Shown here piece after piece: positions 4,725 to 10,585 of a stretch of DNA of 10,585 bases (positions within the stretch are counted from its first letter, which is position 1; each line of letters opens with the position of its first letter). The stretch lies in the NCBI GenBank assembly GCA_965651815.1, contig CBFGTJ010000109.1, forward strand, positions 1 through 10,585, written 5' to 3'. The position numbers were made by a program, and so were the translations under genes. The stretch comes from CBFGTJ01 sp965651815 (GTDB taxonomy: Bacteria > Actinomycetota > Acidimicrobiia > Acidimicrobiales > Microtrichaceae). The notes below the pieces were generated by a model. That model made no database searches, was not told the origin of the DNA, and saw only the letters and a program-made list of their open reading frames with translations.

Positions 4725-6227
4725 GTGCTCGCGCACGTCCCTTCCGCGACGCTGCTCGGGGTCTCCGGGCACGCCGTGCGCGTCGAGGTCCACGTCTCCA
4801 ACGGGCTGCCCTGCTTCAACGTGGTGGGCCAACCCGACTCGTCCTGTCGCGAGGCGCGCGACCGCGTGCGCGCCGCCGTGCTGTCCTCCGGCTACAAGTG
4901 GCCCGACCGCCGGATCACCGTGAACCTCGCCCCGACGGGGGTCCGCAAGGTGGGCTCGGGGCTCGACCTGGCGATCGCGATGGCCCTGCTCGTCGCCGAC
5001 GGCCAGCTCCCGGCCAACACGCTCTCCGGCGTCGGCCTGCTGGGCGAGCTGGGCCTGGACGGCTCGGTGCGGCCCGTGCCGGGGGTGCTGCCCCTCTGCG
5101 AGCTCGTGCGGGCGCCGACCGTGGTCGTGCCGGCGGCGAGCCTGGCCGAGGCGCGGCTCGCCCGTCCCGAGGCGGTCGCGGTGCACCGGCTCGCCGAGCT
5201 GGCCGACGCGCTCACCGGGAAGGGCTCCTGGCCCGACGCCGACCCCCGGCCACCGCTCGCACCGCCGGTCACCGAGCCCGACCTCGCGGAGGTCCAGGGC
5301 CAGATCGTCGGGCGCATGGCGCTCGAGGTCGCCGCCGCGGGCGGCCACCACCTGCTGATGGTCGGGCCGCCGGGGGCGGGCAAGACCATGCTCGCCGAGC
5401 GCCTGCCGGGGCTGCTGCCCGACCTCGACGACCGTGACGCGATGGACGTGTCGCGGGTCCACTCCGCCGCGGCGACGCTGCGCGCCGAGCACGGCCTGGT
5501 GCGCCGCCCGCCGTTCCGCGCCCCGCACCACACCGCGTCGCTCGTGGCGCTGGTCGGCGGGGGGACCGCGCAGCTCCGACCCGGCGAGGTGTCGCTCGCC
5601 TCGGGCGGCGTGCTGTTCCTCGACGAGATGGGGGAGTTCCCCGCCGCGCACCTCGACGCGCTGCGGCAACCGCTGGAGTCGGGGGTCATCAAGGTCGCCC
5701 GCGCCGCGGCGAACGTGACCCTGCCGGCCCGGTTCCTGCTCGTCGCTGCCACCAACCCGTGCCCCTGCGGGTACGACGGGTGGGGCGACTGCCGCTGCAC
5801 CCCGGCCCAGGTGGCGCGGTACCACCGGAGGTTGTCGGGGCCGCTGCTCGACCGCTTCGACATCCGGCTCGACGTCGACCCGCCCGACCCCGCCTCGGTG
5901 CTGCTGCCGGGCCAGGGTGAGGCGTCCGCCGCCGTTCGGGCCCGGGTGGCCGAGGCCCGTGCCCGGGCACGGACGCGTGGGGTCGCGTGCAACCGCGAGC
6001 TGCGGGGCGCCGCGCTGGAGCGGCACGCCCCGCTGGACGCCGGGTCGACGGCCCGGCTCCGGGCCATGCTCGAGGAGGGCACCCTCACCATGCGCGGCGC
6101 GCAACGGGTCCGGGCGCTCGCCCTCACGCTGCTCGACCTCGACGGCGGTGACGGCCCGTTGGGGGTGGAGCACGTCGAGCAGGCGCTGACGCTGCGCTGC
6201 TCCGCACGCCGTGGGGTGCTGGCATGA
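4725..6227 (+). CDS. comM: YifB/ComM-type AAA+ ATPase (Mg chelatase subunit D/I family)
   Basis: ComM in Haemophilus and Vibrio is a hexameric branch-migration helicase that extends heteroduplex during natural transformation; actinobacterial homologues are usually annotated Mg-chelatase-like. The GTG at 4725 gives the canonical beginning MLAHVPSATLLGVSGHAVRV with a GGGGAGGA ribosome binding site (4713-4720); an earlier in-frame start at 4629 lacks family similarity. The 500-residue length is normal. An N-terminal Lon-protease-like (ChlI) domain spans about 1-165. The AAA+ core has the P-loop GPPGAGKT (214-221), FRAPHHTAS, Walker B VLFLDEM (296-302) and the zinc-ligand-like NPCPCGY...CRC (344 onward). 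The C-terminal helical domain includes TLTMRGAQRVRALALTLLDL. dprA starts inside its stop (ATGA at 6224-6227). Confidence 0.93.
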   Translation: MLAHVPSATLLGVSGHAVRVEVHVSNGLPCFNVVGQPDSSCREARDRVRAAVLSSGYKWPDRRITVNLAPTGVRKVGSGLDLAIAMALLVADGQLPANTLSGVGLLGELGLDGSVRPVPGVLPLCELVRAPTVVVPAASLAEARLARPEAVAVHRLAELADALTGKGSWPDADPRPPLAPPVTEPDLAEVQGQIVGRMALEVAAAGGHHLLMVGPPGAGKTMLAERLPGLLPDLDDRDAMDVSRVHSAAATLRAEHGLVRRPPFRAPHHTASLVALVGGGTAQLRPGEVSLASGGVLFLDEMGEFPAAHLDALRQPLESGVIKVARAAANVTLPARFLLVAATNPCPCGYDGWGDCRCTPAQVARYHRRLSGPLLDRFDIRLDVDPPDPASVLLPGQGEASAAVRARVAEARARARTRGVACNRELRGAALERHAPLDAGSTARLRAMLEEGTLTMRGAQRVRALALTLLDLDGGDGPLGVEHVEQALTLRCSARRGVLA

Positions 6228-7384
6228 GCGCCCTTCCGCACGAGGCGTACGTCGCCGCGCTCGCCTCGCTCGAGGGGGTGGGCCCCGCCCGCCTGCGCTG
6301 GCTCCTCTCCGGTGGAACCCCCGCCGAGGTGTACGCAGCGGTGCGCGAGGGCAGGCTGCGCGACGCGCCGTCGGAGGTCCGGGTCGACGCGGGGCTCCGC
6401 GAGGCCTGGCGCGACGGTGCCGCCCGCCTCGACCCGGCGGCGTTGTGGGAGCGCTGCGGCCGCCTCGGGATCGGGGTCGTCACGATCGGTTCCGCCGCCT
6501 ACCCGCCCGCGCTGCGGGACGACCCGGACCCGCCGGTGGTCCTGTTCCACCGAGGGGACCCCGACGTGCTGGCCGGGCCGAGGGTGGCGGTGATCGGCAC
6601 CCGTCGGGCCACTGGCTACGGCATCCGGGTGGCGGAGCGGTTCGGGCGCGAGCTCGCGGAGGCCGGGGTGTCGGTCGTGTCCGGCCTCGCGCTGGGCATC
6701 GACGCGGCGGCACACCGCGGTGCCACCTCGGTCGCCGGGGCTCCGCCGGTCGCCGTGGTCGGCGGTGGGCTCGACGACCCGTGCCCGGTGAGGAACCGGG
6801 CCCTCGCCGAGGCGGTGGCCGAGCGGGGCGTCGTGCTGTCCGAGGTGCCGCCGGGGGTCGCCGCGGCGCCGTGGAGGTTCCCCGTGCGGAACCGGATCCT
6901 CGCGGCGCTCGGCGAGGTGGTGGTCGTCGTCGAGTCCGCCCGTGCGGGCGGTTCGATGCACACCGTGCGCGAGGCGCTCACCCGGGACCGCCCCGTGCTC
7001 GCGGTGCCCGGCCCCATCGACGCCCGAGCCTCGGAGGGCACGAACCTGCTGCTCGCGGAGGGGGCCCACCCGTGCACCTCGGTCGACGACGTGCTGGTCG
7101 CGCTCGGTCGGGCGCCGCTGCCGCACCCCGGCGGCGACGCCCGACCGGCGGAACAGGTCGACCCCCGGCCGCTGCCCGAGGGCGACGCCGAGGCGGTCCT
7201 CGGCGCGCTCGAGTGGCGGCCCAGCACCGCCGAGCAGCTCGCGGCGCGGACCGGGCTCGACTTCCGCCGGCTCTCGGTCGCCCTCGGCTGGCTCGAGTCC
7301 CACGGGTGGGTGCGGCGCGACGGCGGGTGGGTCGAGCGCGTCGCCGGTTCCCCCATCCGCGGCGGCGACGGGAGCCGGGCGTAG
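6224..7384 (+). CDS. dprA: DNA-processing protein DprA
   Basis: Rossmann-fold single-stranded-DNA binder that protects incoming DNA and loads RecA during natural transformation; also kept in many bacteria without known competence. The 386-residue product has an N-terminal helical (SAM/HhH-like) region with LEGVGPARLRWLL (16-28), the Rossmann core with VAVIGTRRATGYG (121-133), VVSGLALGIDAAAHRGA (151-167), FPVRNRILAAL (219-229), ESARAGGSMHTV (237-248) and AVPGPI (260-265), and a C-terminal winged helix (about 321-375) like that of other DprAs. The usual 'YPxxN' is CPVRN here (187-191). The ATG at 6224 overlaps the comM stop by four bases, so the pair is translationally coupled. The end of the gene is followed by a 100-base gap to xerC. 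Confidence 0.95.
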   Translation: MSALPHEAYVAALASLEGVGPARLRWLLSGGTPAEVYAAVREGRLRDAPSEVRVDAGLREAWRDGAARLDPAALWERCGRLGIGVVTIGSAAYPPALRDDPDPPVVLFHRGDPDVLAGPRVAVIGTRRATGYGIRVAERFGRELAEAGVSVVSGLALGIDAAAHRGATSVAGAPPVAVVGGGLDDPCPVRNRALAEAVAERGVVLSEVPPGVAAAPWRFPVRNRILAALGEVVVVVESARAGGSMHTVREALTRDRPVLAVPGPIDARASEGTNLLLAEGAHPCTSVDDVLVALGRAPLPHPGGDARPAEQVDPRPLPEGDAEAVLGALEWRPSTAEQLAARTGLDFRRLSVALGWLESHGWVRRDGGWVERVAGSPIRGGDGSRA

Positions 7385-7412
7385 GGTCGCCGAGGGCGGC
7401 CACCTGCCACCA

Positions 7413-7448
7413 ACTTCCGTGGAAGTCACGCAGTGTGGCCGTTACACT
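7413..7448 (+). promoter_or_regulatory. Candidate xerC promoter with overlapping palindrome
   Basis: TACACT (7443-7448) is a good TANNNT -10 box; the hexamer 17 bases upstream, TGGAAG (7420-7425), keeps three of six -35 consensus bases. The -35 region is embedded in an inverted repeat, ACTTCC (7413-7418) and GGAAGT (7421-7426) separated by GT, which could be an operator. The start would be near 7455, some 25-30 bases before xerC. This fits the 100-base gap and a new transcription unit for xerC and the sigma gene. Confidence 0.42.
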
Positions 7449-7484
7449 ACTGTGCGAGGCAAGCCGCGACGAGGGTGGGTGGTG

Positions 7485-8387
7485 ATGGCAGCAGCCGCAT
7501 GGAGCGAGGACGACTTCGTCGCCGCGCTGCCGCTGTCCGCATCGACGCTCGGGGTGTACCGGCGGGACGTGGCCGCCTTCGTCGAGTGGGTCGGCCGGGC
7601 CGGCATCGCCGGTCCCGACGAGGTCGACCGCACGATGCTCCGCCGCTACGTGGCCAGCCTCTCCACCCGCGGCCTCGCCCGGCGGACCATCGCCCGCAAG
7701 GCGTCGGTGCTGCGCCGCTACTTCGGCTGGCTCGCCTCGACCGGCCGCATCCCCCAGGACCCCTCCGCCGGCCTGTCCGCGCCGTCGGGCCCTGCCCGGC
7801 TCCCGCGGGTGCTGCGGGCCGACGAGCTCGCCCGGCTGCTCGACGAGCCGCCGCCGGTCGACGTGACCGACGCCGCCGGTGAGGCGCTGCGGGCCCGGGA
7901 CGACGCCATCCTCGAGCTGCTGTACGGATCCGGCCTGCGGGTGTCCGAGCTGTGCGGGCTCGACCCCGACGCGGTCGACCTCGACCGCCAGCGCCTCGTC
8001 GTGTGGGGCAAGGGCGCGAAGCAGCGGGTGGTCCCGCTGAGCGACCCCGCCGTGCACGCCCTGCGCAGGTGGCTGGCACTTCGCCCCCGGCACGTCGCGG
8101 CGCTCCCTGTCGAGGCCGCGGACGCCGCTGCCCTGTTCCACAACGCCCGCGGACGGCGCATCACCTCCCGCGACGTCCGCCGCATCCTCGACCGCCGGTC
8201 CCCGGTGCCCACGCACCCCCACGCCCTCCGGCACACGTTCGCCACTCATCTCCTCGACGGCGGTGCCGATCTGAGGGTGGTCCAGGAGTTGCTCGGCCAC
8301 TCGGACCTGGCGACCACGCAGGTGTACACGCACGTCAGCAGGGAACGACTCCGGTCGGTGTACGACGCCGCTCACCCGAGGGCATGA
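7485..8387 (+). CDS. xerC: Tyrosine recombinase XerC
   Basis: Site-specific tyrosine recombinase that, usually with XerD at dif, resolves chromosome dimers before division. The 300-residue protein has the N-terminal core-binding SAM-like domain (about 8-90, including TLGVYRRDVAAFVEW and RKASVLRRYFGWL) and a C-terminal catalytic domain. Catalytic residues are all visible: Arg152 in GSGLRVSEL, Lys176 in WGKGAKQRVVPL, His246 and Arg249 in HPHALRHTFATHLL, His272 in LLGHSDLATTQ, and the nucleophile Tyr281 in VYTHVS. Tandem in-frame starts GTG-GTG-ATG occur at 7479, 7482 and 7485; GAGG at 7471-7474 lies about 10 bases before the ATG. XerC rather than a phage integrase is favoured by length, complete Xer motifs and the dprA-xerC neighbourhood; it could instead be called XerD/CodV. 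The stop overlaps the next gene (ATGA). Confidence 0.93.
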   Translation: MAAAAWSEDDFVAALPLSASTLGVYRRDVAAFVEWVGRAGIAGPDEVDRTMLRRYVASLSTRGLARRTIARKASVLRRYFGWLASTGRIPQDPSAGLSAPSGPARLPRVLRADELARLLDEPPPVDVTDAAGEALRARDDAILELLYGSGLRVSELCGLDPDAVDLDRQRLVVWGKGAKQRVVPLSDPAVHALRRWLALRPRHVAALPVEAADAAALFHNARGRRITSRDVRRILDRRSPVPTHPHALRHTFATHLLDGGADLRVVQELLGHSDLATTQVYTHVSRERLRSVYDAAHPRA

Positions 8388-9205
8388 CCACACCGACCGG
8401 GCTGGGGAAGCAAGTGAGAACCACCGAACCGACCGAGACCGAGCTCGCGGACCTCTGGGCCGCCTACAAGGAGCAGGGCGACGCGCGCGTGCGCGACACG
8501 CTGATCGTCCACTACTCACCGCTCGTGAAGTACGTGGCCGGCAGGGTCGCCGTCGGCCTTCCGCAGAACGTCGAGCAGGCCGACCTGGTGAGCTACGGGA
8601 TGTTCGGGCTCATCGACGCGATCGACAAGTTCGAGCCCGAGCGCGGCTACAAGTTCGAGACCTACGCCATCTCGCGGATCAAGGGCGCGATCCTCGACGA
8701 GCTCCGCTCGATCGACTGGGTGCCCCGCTCGGTCCGCTCCAAGGCGCGCCAGATCGAGAAGGCGTACTCGAAGCTCGAGGCGGAGCACCACCGTGCGCCG
8801 ACCGACGAGGAGCTCGCGGCCGAGCTGCGATGGGGCGTGGACCAGCTCCAGCAGGCGCTCACCCAGATCTCGCACGTGGGCCTCGCCGCACTGGACGAGA
8901 TCCTCACCGTCGGTGGCGACCGCGGCGAGTCGATCACCCTGGGCGACACGATCGCCGACACCTCGACCAACGGCCCGATGGGTGCGTTCGAGATCACCGA
9001 GACGCGCCAGCTCCTCGGCCAGGCGATCAACGGGTTGCCCGAGCGCGAGAAGATCGTCCTCACGCTCTACTACTACGAGAACCTCACCCTGCAGGAGATC
9101 GGGCGGGTCCTCGGCGTCACCGAGTCGCGGATCTGCCAGATCCACACCAAGGCCGTGCTGCACCTGCGGTCGCGCTTCACCAGCCTGGAGCGCGAGCCCG
9201 TCTGA
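8384..9205 (+). CDS. whiG: FliA/WhiG-family RNA polymerase sigma factor
   Basis: Alternative sigma-70 factor of the group that drives flagellar genes (FliA) or, in Streptomyces, sporulation (WhiG, held by the c-di-GMP-dependent anti-sigma RsiG). The 273-residue product shows region 2 (LIVHYSPLVKYVAGRV at 40-55, QADLVSYGMFGLIDAIDKFEP at 65-85, YKFETYAISRIKGAILDELR at 89-108), region 3 with WVPRSVRSKARQIEKAYSKL (112-131) and the APTDEELAAEL helix, and region 4 with GLPEREKIVLTLYYYENLTL (217-236) and the helix-turn-helix EIGRVLGVTESRICQIHTKA. Region 1.1 is absent, as usual. The ATG at 8384 overlaps the xerC stop; an in-frame GTG at 8414 behind GGGGAAG (8404-8410) would give 263 residues and is a real alternative. 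The whiG-peptidase-rpsB order resembles Streptomyces. Confidence 0.93.
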   Translation: MTTPTGLGKQVRTTEPTETELADLWAAYKEQGDARVRDTLIVHYSPLVKYVAGRVAVGLPQNVEQADLVSYGMFGLIDAIDKFEPERGYKFETYAISRIKGAILDELRSIDWVPRSVRSKARQIEKAYSKLEAEHHRAPTDEELAAELRWGVDQLQQALTQISHVGLAALDEILTVGGDRGESITLGDTIADTSTNGPMGAFEITETRQLLGQAINGLPEREKIVLTLYYYENLTLQEIGRVLGVTESRICQIHTKAVLHLRSRFTSLEREPV

Positions 9206-9238
9206 GCCACGGCCGGACCCACGCTTCCCCCGACCGGC

Positions 9239-9257
9239 GGCGCGCCCCGTGCGCGCC
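9239..9257 (+). other. Perfect hairpin between the sigma gene and the M23-like gene
   Basis: GGCGCGC (9239-9245) pairs with GCGCGCC (9251-9257) around CCCGT, in the 68-base gap after the sigma gene and seven bases before the GGAGG ribosome binding site of the next gene. There is no T-tract, so a full terminator is unlikely; it may be an attenuator, a processing site or chance. Confidence 0.3.
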
Positions 9258-9273
9258 CGACATCGGAGGATCC

Positions 9274-9843
9274 GTGACCACCCCCATCCGCCACCTCGTC
9301 GCGCTCCTCGTCGCGGCCACTGCCGCCGTCGCGGTGTTGGCCCCCGTGCCCGGCGCGGCGGCGGGCGCGGCGACCGGGTCGGGGGCCGCCCGGCCACCCG
9401 AGGCGCGTCCGTCCGGGGGCGCCGGGTTCCCCGAGGTGCCGCCGGGGACCTACGCACCGCCGGTGGACCGGCCCGTGCGCGACCCGTTCCGCATGGACGC
9501 AGGGCCCTACGGGCCCGGCAACCGGGGGCTCGAGTACGACACGGTCGGCGGTGACCCCGTCCGCGCGGTGGCGGCGGGCCGCGTCGCGTTCGCCGGTCCG
9601 GTGGCGGGCCGGCTGGTCGTGAGCGTGGTGCACCCCGACGGCCGGCGCTCCACGCTGACCGGGCTGCGCTCCATCCTCGTGCGGGTCGGCGAGCTCGTCG
9701 CGAGGGGCACGCCGGTGGGCACCGCGGGCCCCGGGTTGCACCTGGGCCTGCTCGAGGGGCGGCGCTACGTCGATCCCGCCCCGTTCCTCACGACCACCCC
9801 GCAGCGGGCCGTCCTCGTGCCGCACACCCGGCGGCCGGGCTGA
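9274..9843 (+). CDS. Secreted M23/LytM-like protein, probably catalytically degenerate
   Basis: LytM-type (M23) proteins are zinc endopeptidases of peptidoglycan or, when degenerate, non-enzymatic regulators of other cell-wall hydrolases. The GTG at 9274 has GGAGG (9265-9269) upstream and yields 189 residues: a signal peptide (MTTPIRHL, hydrophobic stretch about 8-23, possible cut after an AxA near 28-30), a Pro/Gly/Ala-rich linker to about 65, then a LytM-like beta domain (about 70-172) with GGDPVRAVAAGRVAFAGPVAGR and a final LHLGLLEGRRYVDPAPFL. Active family members carry HxxxD and HxH; here the first motif is NRGLE (83-87) and the second GLH (154-156), so two of three zinc ligands and the catalytic histidine seem lost. 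Its site upstream of rpsB matches an M23 gene in Streptomyces. Family assignment is firm in fold, uncertain in activity. Confidence 0.82.
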   Translation: MTTPIRHLVALLVAATAAVAVLAPVPGAAAGAATGSGAARPPEARPSGGAGFPEVPPGTYAPPVDRPVRDPFRMDAGPYGPGNRGLEYDTVGGDPVRAVAAGRVAFAGPVAGRLVVSVVHPDGRRSTLTGLRSILVRVGELVARGTPVGTAGPGLHLGLLEGRRYVDPAPFLTTTPQRAVLVPHTRRPG

Positions 9844-9853
9844 GCGCATCCGA

Positions 9854-9884
9854 TTCCTCCGCGCCGCGTGCGCACGGGTACAGT
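9854..9884 (+). promoter_or_regulatory. Candidate rpsB promoter
   Basis: TACAGT (9879-9884) matches TANNNT and is one of very few such hexamers in the 214-base gap. The only -35 candidate, TTCCTC (9854-9859), is poor and 19 bases away. A start near 9891 would give a leader of about 167 bases that begins exactly with the first arm of the folded region below. Confidence 0.42.
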
Positions 9885-9891
9885 TGCAGGC

Positions 9892-10049
9892 CGGTCCGGC
9901 CGCGGACCGCCGTGGTCCGACGCGCGCCGCGCGGACCCCGGGGTGCGGGCACCCGCACGCACCGAACGCACATCAACCGCCCGGTGACACCCTCGGTCGC
10001 CCCCTCGCGGGGCGCAGTCGCCGGGTCTCGACGAACCGAGGGGAAGGAG
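9892..10049 (+). promoter_or_regulatory. Long structured rpsB leader, possible S2 autoregulatory or attenuator RNA
   Basis: Four alternating complementary arms occur in order: CGGTCCG (9892-9898), CGGACCG (9903-9909), GGTCCG (9914-9919) and CGGACC (9932-9937). Neighbouring arms can pair in mutually exclusive ways. Next is a stem GTGCGG (9943-9948)/CCGCAC (9953-9958). Finally CCCTCGGT (9990-9997) pairs over 8 bases with ACCGAGGG (10035-10042), enclosing CGCCCC (9998-10003)/GGGGCG (10009-10014), and ends one base before the AAGGAG ribosome binding site (10044-10049). S2 represses rpsB-tsf through the leader in E. coli; a similar role here is inference. Confidence 0.42.
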
Positions 10050-10057
10050 CACACAGC

Positions 10058-10585
10058 ATGAGTGCAGTCGTCACCATGAAGCAGCTGCTGGAGGCCGGGG
10101 TCCACTTCGGCCACCAGACCCGCCGCTGGAACCCGAAGATGAAGCGGTTCATCCACGGCGACCGCGGCGGCATCTACCTCATCGACCTCCGCCAGACGCT
10201 GGAGGGCATCGAGAAGGCCTACACCTTCGTCCGGGACCTCGTCGCGGACGGCGGGACGATCCTGTTCATCGGGACCAAGAAGCAGGCCCAGGACTCGATC
10301 GAGGGCTACGCGCAGAAGTGCGGGATGCCCTACATCAACCAGCGCTGGCTCGGCGGCATGCTCACCAACTTCGAGACCATCTCCAAGCGGGTCCAGAAGA
10401 TGAAGGAGTACCAGCGCATGCGGGACTCCGGTGAGTTCGACGTCATGCCGAAGAAGGAGGCGCTGCTGCTCTCCCGCGAGCTCGACAAGCTCGAGCGGAA
10501 CCTCAACGGCATCCGCAACCTCGATCGCCTCCCCGACGCGGTGTTCATCCTCGACACCAAGAAGGAGGACATCGCGGTGACCGAG
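10058..10585 (+). CDS. rpsB: 30S ribosomal protein S2, 3'-truncated by window edge
   Basis: Late-assembling 30S protein on the solvent side between head and body, needed for binding of S1 where present and for initiation. The first 176 codons are in the window and the frame is open to base 10585. The start MSAVVTMKQLLEAGVHFGHQ is the S2 signature, followed by TRRWNPKMKRFIHGDRGGIY, ILFIGTKKQAQDSI, YINQRWLGGMLTNFETISKR and, near the edge, LPDAVFILDTKKEDIAVTE. The helical hairpin that protrudes from the core lies around the EYQRMRDSGEFDVMPKKE stretch. The ATG at 10058 has AAGGAG (10044-10049) at 8 bases. In related genomes tsf, pyrH and frr follow; none is visible here. Confidence 0.97.
   Translation, partial: MSAVVTMKQLLEAGVHFGHQTRRWNPKMKRFIHGDRGGIYLIDLRQTLEGIEKAYTFVRDLVADGGTILFIGTKKQAQDSIEGYAQKCGMPYINQRWLGGMLTNFETISKRVQKMKEYQRMRDSGEFDVMPKKEALLLSRELDKLERNLNGIRNLDRLPDAVFILDTKKEDIAVTE

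Noticed and set aside
4523..5437. Plus-strand frame overlapping the start of comM
   Set aside because: Arg/Ala/Pro-rich out-of-frame shadow of comM; no family similarity.
4892..7429. 845-residue open frame on the minus strand opposite comM and dprA
   Set aside because: Long antisense frames are expected in very GC-rich coding DNA; the translation is low-complexity Arg/Pro/Gly/Ser-rich without family motifs and lies over two well-recognised genes.
7385..7484. LexA/SOS box upstream of xerC
   Set aside because: No GAAC-N4-GTTC-type sequence is present; the palindrome found has a different sequence.
9206..10057. WhiG/FliA-dependent promoter (TAAA and GCCGATAA type) before the M23-like gene or rpsB
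   Set aside because: No sequence resembling both elements was found in the gaps.
1..10585. CRISPR array, tRNA, rRNA, insertion sequence or attachment site
   Set aside because: No regularly spaced repeats, no transposase, no cloverleaf-type or rRNA sequence noticed; XerC looks like the chromosomal housekeeping recombinase, not a mobile integrase.

Overview
The window is a stretch of very GC-rich chromosomal housekeeping DNA, almost certainly from an actinobacterium. Three things point there: the translation-gene run rpsP-khpA-rimM-trmD-rplS, a whiG-type sigma factor placed just upstream of an M23-family gene and rpsB (an arrangement I know from Streptomyces), and frequent GTG starts with GTGA/ATGA overlaps. 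An Acidimicrobiia-like lineage fits the compact order, but that is an inference from general impression, not a search.

Layout, left to right. (1) 1-3743: the 3' end of ffh (signal recognition particle GTPase), then rpsP, khpA, rimM and trmD packed with little or no spacing, then rplS behind its own candidate promoter and a hairpin-rich leader. (2) 3754-3791: two tandem hairpins that probably end the rplS transcript. (3) 3843-4199: yraN. (4) 4215-4549, minus strand: two very small genes, a 36-residue single-pass membrane protein and a 69-residue Cys/His zinc-binding-like protein. They are the only credible minus-strand genes and have a possible leaderless promoter. (5) 4646-7384: comM and dprA, coupled by an ATGA overlap; both are linked to processing of incoming single-stranded DNA. 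(6) 7413-9205: xerC with its own candidate promoter, coupled by ATGA to the whiG/fliA sigma gene. (7) 9274-9843: a secreted M23/LytM-like protein whose metal ligands look replaced. (8) 9854-10585: a promoter, a long folded leader and the 5' part of rpsB, which runs off the right edge.

How the parts relate: ffh to rplS and rpsB serve ribosome assembly, tRNA/rRNA maturation and co-translational targeting. comM, dprA and xerC act on DNA recombination and chromosome-dimer resolution. The sigma factor and the LytM-like protein belong to motility or developmental control and the cell envelope. lepB and rnhB, which often sit between rplS and yraN in actinobacteria, are not in this interval.

This is largely an ordinary region and I see no defence system, mobile element, CRISPR array, tRNA or rRNA. 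The items most worth a second look are the degenerate LytM protein, the minus-strand microprotein pair, and the folded leaders of rpsB and rplS. No stretch above 300 bases lacks a gene; the longest gap is the 214-base region before rpsB.
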